A stretch of DNA of 64,000 nt, taken from contig NZ_RCVR01000002.1 of the NCBI RefSeq assembly GCF_016107305.1, forward strand, positions 248,001 to 312,000, given 5' to 3'. Below are positions 43,562 through 51,789 of this stretch, piece after piece. The first letter of the stretch is position 1. Every line of letters begins with the position of its first letter. The notes under the pieces were generated by a model that was not told the origin of the DNA, did not search any database, and worked only from the letters and a program-made list of their open reading frames with translations. This DNA is from Roseomonas sp. KE2513 (GTDB lineage: Bacteria > Pseudomonadota > Alphaproteobacteria > Acetobacterales > Acetobacteraceae). The translations under genes and the position numbers were made by a program.

Positions 43562-45805
43562 ATGTCCGCCAGCACTTCCCTCACCCGCCGCAGCTTCGGC
43601 CTTGGCGTCGTCGCCGCGGGGCTCGCCATCGGCTTCCGCCTGGACGCCCCGGCGCGGGCGGCGGGCGAGGTCACGCCCATGCTCCTCGCCAACCCGAAGC
43701 TCGACACCTGGGTCCGCGTGACCCCGGACGGGCGGGTGAGCGTAACGACGGGGCGCGTGGAACTCGGCCAGGGCGTGCTGACGGCCATGCGCCAGATCGC
43801 CGCCCACGAGCTCGACATCGATCCCGCCGCGCTGGATATCCTCTCGGCCGACACCGCCGCTTCGCCGAACGAGGGCTTCACCGCCGGCTCCATGTCCGTC
43901 CGCTACGGCGGCGAGGCGCTGGGTATGGCCTGTGCCGACCTGCGCGCTACCCTCCTGCGCGTCGCGGCGGAGGCATGGGGAAGCGAGCCCGGGCGCCTGA
44001 CGGTGGAGGGGGGCGTCATTCACGGCGCCGACGGACGCCAGATGACCTATGGCGAGGCCGCGAGCCGCGTCTCCCTCGTCCGCCCCGTCGATACGGGCGC
44101 GCGACGGAAGGACCCGGCGAAGGCGGGGCCAATCGGCGCCTCGCTCCCGCGCACCGATCTTCCGGCCAAGGTCTTCGGCCAACAGGTATTCATCCATGAC
44201 CTGCGGCCGGAGGGGATGCTCTTCGGCGCGGTGGCGCGGCCGCCCGGCTATGCCGCCCGCCTTCTCTCCTTCGACGAGGCCGCCGCGCGGGCTCTGCCGG
44301 GGGTGGTGGAGGTGGTGCGCGACGGCTCCTTCCTCGGCGTCCTCGCGCGGCGGGAGGAGCAGGCCCGCGAGGCCGCCAGCCGTATCGCCGAGGCCGCGAC
44401 CTGGGAGAGCGGCCCCCCGCTCTTCGGTGGCGCCGGCGTCTTCGACTACATGAAAGGCGTGCCAGCGGAGGAGAAGGTTCTCCACCGCACCGCTGGCGAG
44501 GCCCAGGGCGCCGCGCGCCTTCACCGCGCCGAGTACCGCCGCGGCTTCCAGGCCCATGCCTCGATCGGTGCCTCCTGCGCCCTCGCGCAGTGGGAAGGTG
44601 GCAAGCTGACCGTCTGGTCCCACTGCCAGGGCCCCTTCCCGCTCCGCACCGACCTCGCCCGGGCGTTGCGGGTGGAGGAGGGGTCGATCCGTGTGATCCA
44701 CGCCCAGGGCTCGGGCTGCTACGGGCACAACGGCGCCGACGACGTGGCCCTCGACGCCGCCCTCCTGGCACGCGCGGCCGGCGGTCGGCCCGTTCGGGTG
44801 CAGTGGACGCATGAGGAGGAGATGGCCTGGGAGCCCTGGAGCTCCGCCATGATCGTGCGGATGGAGGCCGGGGTCGGCGTCGATGGCACGCCCACCTCCT
44901 GGTCGCACGACGTGCGAAGCTTCTCCCACAACACCCGGCCCGGGCAGCCGGGCGCCGGAGGCTGCAATCTTCGCTCCGCCTGGTATCTCGAGAACCCGGT
45001 GGCGCCGCCCGTCTCGACCGACGCGCCGCTGCCGGCGGGGGCTGCCGCACGCAACGCCGTGCCGATCTACGCGGGCATCCCGAACCAGCGGATCTCCTCG
45101 CACTTCCTGCCGGAGGCGCCAATCCGCACCTCCGCCCTTCGCACGCTCGGCGGCTACTTTAACGCCCTTTGCGGCGATCTCTTCATCGATGAGCTGGCGG
45201 CGCTCGCAGGGAAGGACCCCGTCTCTTACCGCCTCGCGAACCTAACCGATCCGCGGCTGGCGGAGGTGCTGCACCGAGCCGTCCGGCTCTCCGGCTGGAC
45301 ACCTGAGGCGGTGCGGCTCGCCCCCGCGCTGGAGCCGGTGATGACCGGCACCGGCCTCGGCCTCTCCCGCTACAAGAACACGGATTGCTACGTGGCGGTC
45401 GTCGCGCGGGTGGAGGTCGATACCCGCAGCGGTGAGGTCCGCCCCCTCGCGCTCTGGGCCGCGGTGGATGCCGGCCGCGTCGTCAATCCCGATGGCCTGC
45501 GGAACCAGATCGAGGGCGGGATGGTGCAGTCCACCAGTTGGACGCTGATGGAGGAGGGCCACTGGAACGCCCACCGCATCGTCAGCGACAACTACGCCGA
45601 CTACCCCATCCTGGAATTCCCGGGACTGCCGCGGATCGAGAGCGCCATCGTCGACCGGCCGGAGCAGCCCCCGCTCGGCGCCGGCGAGGGCAGCCAGGCG
45701 CCGACCGGGGCTGCCATTGCCAACGCGGTGCTGGCCGCCACCGGCCGCCGCGCACCCGAGATCCCGCTTACCCCGGACCGGGTGCGCGCCGCCCTCCTTG
45801 CCTGA
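43562..45805 (+). CDS. Molybdenum hydroxylase large subunit with Tat signal, IorB-like
   Basis: A 747-residue xanthine-dehydrogenase-superfamily molybdopterin subunit. The N terminus LTRRSFGLGVVAAGLAIGF is a Tat signal, so the folded enzyme is exported to the periplasm. Conserved segments include GRVELGQGVLTAMRQIAAHE, GSGCYGHNGADDVALDAALL, and near the C terminus GEGSQAPTGAAIANAV with the Glu of the active site region. Length fits IorB (about 740-780) without a FAD domain. Substrate (N-heterocycle or aldehyde) cannot be read from sequence; an electron acceptor such as cytochrome c is expected but not found here. Confidence 0.92.
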   Translation: MSASTSLTRRSFGLGVVAAGLAIGFRLDAPARAAGEVTPMLLANPKLDTWVRVTPDGRVSVTTGRVELGQGVLTAMRQIAAHELDIDPAALDILSADTAASPNEGFTAGSMSVRYGGEALGMACADLRATLLRVAAEAWGSEPGRLTVEGGVIHGADGRQMTYGEAASRVSLVRPVDTGARRKDPAKAGPIGASLPRTDLPAKVFGQQVFIHDLRPEGMLFGAVARPPGYAARLLSFDEAAARALPGVVEVVRDGSFLGVLARREEQAREAASRIAEAATWESGPPLFGGAGVFDYMKGVPAEEKVLHRTAGEAQGAARLHRAEYRRGFQAHASIGASCALAQWEGGKLTVWSHCQGPFPLRTDLARALRVEEGSIRVIHAQGSGCYGHNGADDVALDAALLARAAGGRPVRVQWTHEEEMAWEPWSSAMIVRMEAGVGVDGTPTSWSHDVRSFSHNTRPGQPGAGGCNLRSAWYLENPVAPPVSTDAPLPAGAAARNAVPIYAGIPNQRISSHFLPEAPIRTSALRTLGGYFNALCGDLFIDELAALAGKDPVSYRLANLTDPRLAEVLHRAVRLSGWTPEAVRLAPALEPVMTGTGLGLSRYKNTDCYVAVVARVEVDTRSGEVRPLALWAAVDAGRVVNPDGLRNQIEGGMVQSTSWTLMEEGHWNAHRIVSDNYADYPILEFPGLPRIESAIVDRPEQPPLGAGEGSQAPTGAAIANAVLAATGRRAPEIPLTPDRVRAALLA

Positions 45806-45991
45806 CCCGCCACCGAAGAGAGCAGCGATGCGGGCGGGGTGCACGTCCCTCGTCCTTACTTACCCCGCTTCGGAGAGGCGGCAGTCCGTTCCGTAATGTT
45901 TACTGCGAGTTGTGTGTCGAGCGATCTTACACCTTGACCGCCACCCACATTCATTTTTGTTCAGATGCTTGAATGTATTGAGTTTTTTGAC

Positions 45992-46007
45992 TGGCACGGC
46001 ATGTGCG
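45992..46007 (+). promoter_or_regulatory. Sigma-54-like -24/-12 promoter of the PEP-CTERM gene
   Basis: TGGCACG-GCAT-GTGCG: GG at 45993-45994 and GC at 46005-46006, the GG-N10-GC spacing of RpoN promoters, with a perfect TGGCACG -24 element. 64 bases before the start codon, in a local AT-rich patch. A sigma-70 reading (TTGACT-17-TAAGAG) overlaps it. Confidence 0.55.
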
Positions 46008-46070
46008 AATAAGAGCCTGCGATCGACCAGGACCGGTAATTCCGCCGCTCCGATCGTAAGGAAGCAGCGC

Positions 46071-46895
46071 ATGCGCAACCTCTCTGCGACAGCGAAGGCC
46101 CTCACGAGGGCGACTCTGGCGGGTACCGCTGTTGCTCTCACGCTCACCGTCGGCACTGTTGCCGCCCAGGCGCAGACCGCCGTCACCTTCGATCCCGGCT
46201 CCTTCGCGCCGGGCGCCTCGTCCTTCACCGCGGACGTGCTCAACCTGAAGGACTTCTCCCGGGTTGATCTCGGCAACAACTCGGGCGGGAACGGGACGTC
46301 CTTCACCGAGACCGGGTTCCTCCAGGTGAACAATGCTTCGCTGAACGGCAACACCTTCGACCCGACTGGCAACCGCTCCGCGTACAGCCTGTACTTCCAG
46401 TACAGCGGTACGGGCACGCAGAACGCGGCGAACTTCAACCAGAACTCGCAGGGCGCCTTCAACTCCCTCACCTACACGCTCTACGGGGCAATCGGGGCGT
46501 CGACCTTCAGCGTTGCCAGCGGCACGCCGACGGTCAACAACACCGGTGCGACCACCGTTCTCGCCACGGGCAGCCTGATCAACGGCACGACCAGCTTCTC
46601 GGCCAACCCGACGGGCGCTGGCGCCAACATCAGCGCCACCTACGTCCAGCAGCTCGCGAACTTCATCCTTTCGCCGGCGAACTCGACCCTCCGTCTGTTC
46701 GGCGCCTTCAACAACAACGAGCAGATTGTGACGGTCGTGAACAACGGCCGGAGCTTCCTGATCAACGGCGGCGGCGGCGACGTCTCCTTCACCGCCACGC
46801 CGACGCCGGTTCCGGAGCCCGCCTCCATGATGATCTTCGGGACGGCCCTGGCCGGCCTGGGGGCCTTCACGCGGCGCCGCCGCAAGACGGCCTGA
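46071..46895 (+). CDS. PEP-CTERM sorting domain surface protein
   Basis: A 274-residue exported protein. ATG 46071 (AAGGAAG site upstream) gives a signal peptide ending VAAQAQ. The mature part is Asn/Ser/Thr/Gly-rich beta sequence with low charge. The C terminus carries the sorting signal VPEPASMMIFGTALAGLGAF plus TRRRRKTA: the PEP motif, a membrane helix and a basic tail. Such proteins are cleaved and attached or released by exosortase (EpsH/XrtA). No exosortase gene lies in the window. Similar proteins in Zoogloea-type bacteria help hold flocs or biofilm; that role is inference here. Confidence 0.88.
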   Translation: MRNLSATAKALTRATLAGTAVALTLTVGTVAAQAQTAVTFDPGSFAPGASSFTADVLNLKDFSRVDLGNNSGGNGTSFTETGFLQVNNASLNGNTFDPTGNRSAYSLYFQYSGTGTQNAANFNQNSQGAFNSLTYTLYGAIGASTFSVASGTPTVNNTGATTVLATGSLINGTTSFSANPTGAGANISATYVQQLANFILSPANSTLRLFGAFNNNEQIVTVVNNGRSFLINGGGGDVSFTATPTPVPEPASMMIFGTALAGLGAFTRRRRKTA

Positions 46896-46930
46896 TCCCC
46901 AGGGATCGGCTTGGCCATACGTCGGCCAAG

Positions 46931-46960
46931 GGGCGGTGCTGAAAGGCACCGCCCTTTTTT
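46931..46960 (+). terminator. Strong intrinsic terminator after the PEP-CTERM gene
   Basis: 9-bp stem GGGCGGTGC/GCACCGCCC (46931-46939 with 46946-46954), loop TGAAAG, then TTTTTT at 46955-46960. A second inverted repeat CTTGGCC/GGCCAAG (46910-46930) abuts it upstream. Confidence 0.9.
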
Positions 46961-47034
46961 CATGCCTGCAGCAGAGGAGTTTTAAAACGGCATCAATACA
47001 AACCTGTGGGGTTCCCGGTTACCACACACGCAAG

Positions 47035-47050
47035 TGGAATTTTTTGTGCT
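47035..47050 (+). promoter_or_regulatory. Sigma-54-like -24/-12 promoter of the acyltransferase gene
   Basis: TGGAATTTTTTGTGCT: GG at 47036-47037 and GC at 47048-47049, again GG-N10-GC and again with the GTGC -12 form seen at 46003-46006. Located about 156 bases upstream of the start codon in AT-rich DNA. Confidence 0.5.
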
Positions 47051-47205
47051 GACGTCGTAATATTAGGAATAAAGAGCGCAGAGTTTAGGTTCAACTCTGC
47101 ACGTCGTGGCGAAATGACCCCCCAAACCTCAGATTCATCAAACTCGACTTGCAACTTCCGCGAATTCTGTTCACCACACGGATGCGTGAAGAGAAAAGGC
47201 GAGCG

Positions 47206-47880
47206 ATGACAGCAGCAGTCAGCGGGGTCCTGGACGCAGCGAAGGATTTCGAGGTCACCATCGCGGACACGCCTGAACGGCTCCGGGATGCATACCGCCT
47301 TCGGCATCAGGTCTACTGCATGGAACGCGGCTACGAGCCAGGGGATGGCACCCTGGAGACTGATCGCTTCGACCGGCGTGCCGGTCATGCGCTCCTGACA
47401 CAGCGAAGCACCGGCCGCCTCGTGGGCACGGTTCGGATCGTTGCCCCCGCTAATCGGGGGCAGGGCCTGGATCTCCCGATGCAGAGCCTCTGCGGCGAAG
47501 GGGCGTTTCGCTCCCTGCCGACCTACCGGACGGGTGAGATCAGCCGCTTCGCGATCTCCAAGGCCCTCCGCGACTCCTCGGCGGACGGCATCCCGCTCCG
47601 CCTCGGCCTCATGCGCGGCGTGGTGCAGCTCAGCTCCGAGATGGGCATCCACAACTGGTGCGCCATTATGGAGCACACCCTGCTCCGCCTCCTCCGCGGC
47701 AGCGGCATCCACTTCCAGCCGCTTGGCCCGGCCGTCGAGTACCATGGCCTGCGCCAGCCCTGCTGGGGCCCTGTGACCCAAGTTCTCGGCCGCATGCGCG
47801 AGGAGCGCCGGGCCGTGTGGGAATACGTGACTGACGGCGGCACGCTCTGGCCGCACCAGATCGAGGCTGTCGCGGCCTAG
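47206..47880 (+). CDS. PEP-CTERM/exosortase system-associated acyltransferase (autoinducer-synthase-like GNAT)
   Basis: A 224-residue protein. YRLRHQVYCMERGYEP (about residues 30-45) is the signature of the exosortase-associated acyltransferase family and the related N-acyl amino acid/LuxI-type synthases; GTVRIV and GEISRFAISKALRDS follow in the right order, and the C-terminal CWGPVTQVLGRMREER is typical. These enzymes take an acyl group from acyl-ACP or acyl-CoA to an amine. ATG 47206 was chosen for its AAAAGGCGAG site; ATG 47182 is 8 codons earlier. Located between the PEP-CTERM gene and the E1-nitroreductase gene, with which it is convergent. Confidence 0.8.
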   Translation: MTAAVSGVLDAAKDFEVTIADTPERLRDAYRLRHQVYCMERGYEPGDGTLETDRFDRRAGHALLTQRSTGRLVGTVRIVAPANRGQGLDLPMQSLCGEGAFRSLPTYRTGEISRFAISKALRDSSADGIPLRLGLMRGVVQLSSEMGIHNWCAIMEHTLLRLLRGSGIHFQPLGPAVEYHGLRQPCWGPVTQVLGRMREERRAVWEYVTDGGTLWPHQIEAVAA

Positions 47881-47899
47881 AAGGCAGCCCCTCGCCGCG

Positions 47900-49843
47900 T
47901 CAGCCGCCCTGCAGGTCGGCCAGCGGGCGGCGGACGGAGCGTTGCCGCGGTGGCGCCCCCTTCGGCTCCCCAATGCGGGCAAGGAAGATCAGCCGGTCCG
48001 CCGCCGGTCCGGCAAGCGCCCGCAGCCCTACGGCGCAGCGCTCCACATCCCGCCTCAGGGCCTGGCTCGGCAATTCGCTGCCGACCATGCCGGCGCAGAG
48101 CAGCACCGCGATCCCCGGCTGCATGGCCAGCCCCAGGCGGGTAGCCGTGAGCCACAGGCGCAGCAGGCTCGCACCCGCCGCCAGCAGCCCCTCCGTATCC
48201 CGCGCCGCGCCCTCGGGCAGGGCGACGGTGAAGAAGGCTGCGCTGCCTAGCGCCGTCGCCCAGTCGAGCTGCAGGGCAGCGCTGTGCGCCCCGCCCAGCC
48301 GGTTCAGGGCAACCATTCGCCGCCAATCCCGGATGGCCCAGCGCATCACCGGCAGGGTCGGCCGCCAAAGACCGGTCGCTCCAGCCGGAATGCCCGTCCG
48401 GCTGTTCCCGGGCGCCCAATCGATGGCGCTGCGGTGAACGGCATGGGCGCCGGGCAGGCGCAGGCGGAAGCGCGTGGCCATGGCGCCAAGGCGCGCGAAG
48501 GCGAGGCGGCCCGCATCGTCCTCGTGCCAGCGCAGTTCCAGCCCCGGCCCCAGCGCCGCCTCCAGCGCCGCCCTCTCCCGCGGGAGCAGCGGCCGGCGAC
48601 GGTAGGGCCGGCGATCGACCGAGCGCAGCGGCAGCAGGGCGTAGAGCGGATCGGGCTCGACCCCGGCCGCGACGGGGAAGCGCAGCTCGGCCACCAGCCG
48701 GCCAGTGCTCTCGTCAAGCCGGCCCTCCATCAGCCGGCCCTGCATCGTCGCCGCGATCCGCAGCGCCTCCAGCATCATGCCGGCCGAGAGGATGGAGGGT
48801 TCGCCGCCCCGGTACTCGTAGGGGTTGGCGGGGTCGTGCGGGTCGAAGCGGACGCGCACCGCATCCTCGCCCAGGATCTCGAACCGCCAGGGCTGGACGT
48901 TGTCTCCGCTCGGCGCCCAGCGGGCGGCCTCCAGGATGGCCTCCATCGGGGTCGCCGGCGGCTCCGGCGGGCGGGGCGCGCGGAGCATGGCCGCGAACTG
49001 CCGCCGGGCCACCGCGAGCTTCAGGCGCTGGACCGGCTCGTCGTTCCCCCGCCGCAGCTTCGTCGCGACGAAGCGCTGGAGATAGGCGTCGTAATGATGG
49101 TGGACCGGCGCCGCCTCCACCCCGCCGCGGAGAAGGAGGATGCGCGTGGCCATCGCCGCGATCGCACCCGAACAGAGCAGGCAGGCCGCCCCGGTTGAGG
49201 GGCCGCGATGATTGGCGAGGTCGATATAGGAGGGATCGACAAGATAGGCCCGGTGCAGGCCGCGCGGGGCCACGCCGAGGAGGAAGCGGAGGTACTGCTC
49301 CTCCTCCGGATGGCCCTCCAGGCGGAAATACTGCTCGAAGCTCATCCCTGTCGGCATGAAGGCGAGCAGGCCCACGCCCATTCCGATAGGCGCGGCCGTC
49401 AGGGCTGGGATGCCCAGCTCCCGGCAACGGGCGAAGGCGCGGCGCTTGATGTCGATCGCAAAGAAGTCGATGCCATCCACAAAGAGGTCGGCGCCCTCAA
49501 GGAAGTCGTCGAGGTTCTCCGGCGTCACGCCGTTCGGGAAGCTGCGGATCCGCAACTCCGGGTTCACGTCCCGCGCCATGGCGGCGAGTGTCTCGGCCTT
49601 CGGTTGCCCCAAGGTGCTGACAAAGGCACCGGCCTGCCGGTTGATGTTCGGCACGTCGAAGCGATCGAGGTCGGCGATGGTGAAGGCGCCGATGCCGAGC
49701 CGCGCGAGGGCGATCAGGTGCCCGCCCCCCACCCCTCCCATGCCGGCGATGGCCACGCGGCGGCCGCGCAGGGAGTCCTGCTCCTCCGCACGGACCCAAC
49801 CGAGATTACGGGAGAAGGCGGCGTGGTAGTCGAAGGGCCTCAT
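47900..49843 (-). CDS. E1/ThiF-nitroreductase fusion protein (Rv1355c-like)
   Basis: A 647-residue two-domain protein. Residues 1-280 are an E1-like adenylating domain: GMGGVGGG (34-41), ADLDRFDVPNINRQ (Asp58, Asn66, Arg69), GQPKAETL (Lys82) and VDGIDFF (Asp123). The only Cys pair is CLLC (221-224); the usual E1 catalytic Cys is not evident. Residues about 298-630 are a nitroreductase/FMN fold starting EAARWAPSGDNVQPWRFEI, the FMN-binding entry. Such fusions are known as Rv1355c-like and occur beside acyltransferases of this type. ATG overlaps the upstream gene (ATGA). Substrate and product unknown. Confidence 0.85.
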   Translation of the reverse strand: MRPFDYHAAFSRNLGWVRAEEQDSLRGRRVAIAGMGGVGGGHLIALARLGIGAFTIADLDRFDVPNINRQAGAFVSTLGQPKAETLAAMARDVNPELRIRSFPNGVTPENLDDFLEGADLFVDGIDFFAIDIKRRAFARCRELGIPALTAAPIGMGVGLLAFMPTGMSFEQYFRLEGHPEEEQYLRFLLGVAPRGLHRAYLVDPSYIDLANHRGPSTGAACLLCSGAIAAMATRILLLRGGVEAAPVHHHYDAYLQRFVATKLRRGNDEPVQRLKLAVARRQFAAMLRAPRPPEPPATPMEAILEAARWAPSGDNVQPWRFEILGEDAVRVRFDPHDPANPYEYRGGEPSILSAGMMLEALRIAATMQGRLMEGRLDESTGRLVAELRFPVAAGVEPDPLYALLPLRSVDRRPYRRRPLLPRERAALEAALGPGLELRWHEDDAGRLAFARLGAMATRFRLRLPGAHAVHRSAIDWAPGNSRTGIPAGATGLWRPTLPVMRWAIRDWRRMVALNRLGGAHSAALQLDWATALGSAAFFTVALPEGAARDTEGLLAAGASLLRLWLTATRLGLAMQPGIAVLLCAGMVGSELPSQALRRDVERCAVGLRALAGPAADRLIFLARIGEPKGAPPRQRSVRRPLADLQGG

Positions 49844-50250
49844 CGGGGGATCGGCAGAAGGGACGGCGGGGTTGGGGATGTGTTTCGCTGCATGGCCTTT
49901 TCATAGGCCTCGAGCTGCGCATCCGTCAGGTCATCAATTTGCAGGAGCTGCCAATCCCCCTCCGCCGAGCGCCGGACGAGGCGCCCGGCATAGTCCTCGC
50001 CCTCCAGCGAAACGCGCCAGATCCCCTCGGCGGCCAGGGGCTGGCGATCACGCAACCTTCCGACCTTGCCCTTGAGGCCAAGCCCGCGGGCGGGGTCGCC
50101 GGGGCCGGGCCGCTCCGCCCCGCCATCCACCCCCGCCGTACCACCCCCTCGAAGGGGCCTGCTGAGGTCGGAGGCTGCCGCGGTCAACGCCTTGTCCCTC
50201 TCGCCAGAAGCCGTGCGCGCGAGCATCGGCGAACGGTGCGCGGTTAGCAT
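49840..50250 (-). CDS. Hypothetical protein coupled to the E1-nitroreductase gene (136 aa)
   Basis: Its stop overlaps the ATG of the fusion gene (ATGA), which argues for a real gene. The C-terminal half (GIWRVSLEGEDYAGRLVRR, LQIDDLTDAQLEAYEKAMQR) looks like a folded small domain with a terminal helix; the N-terminal half is Ala/Gly/Arg-rich and may be over-extended, so the start is uncertain (an internal ATG lies 8 codons in). No family recognised. Divergent from the aminotransferase at 50478 across a 227-base promoter region. Confidence 0.5.
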   Translation of the reverse strand: MLTAHRSPMLARTASGERDKALTAAASDLSRPLRGGGTAGVDGGAERPGPGDPARGLGLKGKVGRLRDRQPLAAEGIWRVSLEGEDYAGRLVRRSAEGDWQLLQIDDLTDAQLEAYEKAMQRNTSPTPPSLLPIPR

Positions 50251-50477
50251 TCGTGCATGTACCGGTAAACGTTTCGTCAGTCCTCAGGTTGCCGCAACTG
50301 TAAGGACCCGGCCTCGTGACGGGGCCGGTGCGGCCCTTTTGCCACTCTCTCGGCGCGGCCTTCCCCCTTCCCCCGACCGGGACGTCGCGGCAGAAGGGCC
50401 ACCTAGTCGCCTCGTCGCTGCCCCGCCTTCCCTAACCAAGGGGTGGGCGGGAATGCCCCGGTAGGATTGCCGTCTTC

Positions 50478-51689
50478 ATGAGTGCCGCCTCCCTTCCCTC
50501 CGCCGATGCCGCGCCCAACCTCGCGGGTACCCTTCCCGCCCGCATCCAGGCGGTGGGCACGAGCCAGATCGGCATGGTGGCCGACCGTGGGCGCGACGAC
50601 CCGGAGGTGGTGAAGCTCTGGATCGGCGAGGGCGACCTGCCGACGCCGGACTTCGTGGTGGAGGCCGCCCACCTCGCCATGCAGCGCGGCGAGACTCGCT
50701 ACACCTACTCCCGCGGCATTCCGCGCCTGCATCAGGCGCTGTCCGACTATCACCGCCGGCACTGGGGGGTGGAGGTGGCGCCCGAGCGCTTCGCCATCAC
50801 CGCGGGCGGGATGAACGCCATCATGCAGGCTTGCCAGGCGCTGCTCGAGCACGGGGACGAGGTGGTCATCCCCACCCCCAACTGGCCCAACCTGGCGGAG
50901 GCCGTGCGGGTCACCGGCGGCGTGCCGGTCACGGTGCCCTATCGCCGCTCCGCGGACGGGCACTTCTCCCTGCCGATCGAGGACATCGTTGCCGTCCTCA
51001 CGCCGCGCACGCGCGTGCTCGTGGTGAACTCGCCCTCCAACCCCACGGGCTGGGTGATGCCGCTGGCGGAGATGGAGGCGCTGCGCGACCTCGCGCGGGA
51101 GCGCGGCCTCTGGATCATCTCCGACGAGGTCTATGGCCAGTTCACCTACGGCAACGCGCTCGCGCCCTCTTTCCTGCAGATCTGCACGCCATCCGACCGG
51201 CTTATCGTCACCAACACCTTCTCCAAGAACTGGGCGATGACGGGCTGGCGCGCCGGCTGGGTCGTCTATCCGGAGGGGCTGGCCGCGACCTTCGCCAAAC
51301 TCGGGCAGTACAACACAACCTCCATTCCGACCTTCATCCAGCACGCGGCCGTCGCGGCGCTGGACGAGGGCGACGGTTTCATCCGCACGATGGTCGGCCG
51401 CTGCGCCGAGAGCCGGGCGATCATGGTCGAGGGTCTGTCGCGCCTGAAGGGCGTGACCGTCTTCGCACCCGAGGGCGCCTTCTACCTCATGGCGCGGGTC
51501 GAGACGGGAGAGACGAGCCTCGACCTCGCCTTCCGCTTCCTGCGCGAGGCGAAGGTGGGCGTCGCCCCCGGCACGGCCTTCGGGCCGGAGGGCGAGGGCT
51601 TCGTGCGCATCTGCTTCGCCGTCAGTCCCGAACTCGCGCGGGAGGCGGTGGCGCGGCTGACGCGCGTGCTGGGCGAGCGCGCGGCCTAG
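50478..51689 (+). CDS. PLP-dependent aminotransferase class I/II
   Basis: A 403-residue enzyme. Lys250 in NTFSKNWAMTGWRAGW is the PLP lysine; NSPSNPTGW has the conserved Asn; SDEVYGQF the Asp/Tyr pair; FVRICFAVS the carboxylate Arg. It is distinct from the two aspartate-type paralogs (different N terminus and WRAGW form) and closer to the branch including arginine/alanine or kynurenine-type aminotransferases. Substrate unknown. Start at ATG 50478. Confidence 0.9.
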   Translation: MSAASLPSADAAPNLAGTLPARIQAVGTSQIGMVADRGRDDPEVVKLWIGEGDLPTPDFVVEAAHLAMQRGETRYTYSRGIPRLHQALSDYHRRHWGVEVAPERFAITAGGMNAIMQACQALLEHGDEVVIPTPNWPNLAEAVRVTGGVPVTVPYRRSADGHFSLPIEDIVAVLTPRTRVLVVNSPSNPTGWVMPLAEMEALRDLARERGLWIISDEVYGQFTYGNALAPSFLQICTPSDRLIVTNTFSKNWAMTGWRAGWVVYPEGLAATFAKLGQYNTTSIPTFIQHAAVAALDEGDGFIRTMVGRCAESRAIMVEGLSRLKGVTVFAPEGAFYLMARVETGETSLDLAFRFLREAKVGVAPGTAFGPEGEGFVRICFAVSPELAREAVARLTRVLGERAA

Positions 51690-51789
51690 CCGCCCTTTCA
51701 CTCGCGCCCGGCGGCCCGGCCTTGCGCGAGATGCTTCTTGCCGGTGCCCAAGCGAGCACCGATCATCACGGGCTCGTGGAGGCGCTCTC

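Noticed and set aside
45987-46015. Sigma-70 reading TTGACT-17-TAAGAG upstream of the PEP-CTERM gene
   Set aside because: Overlaps a better GG-N10-GC element, and a similar element precedes the neighbouring acyltransferase; kept only as an alternative.
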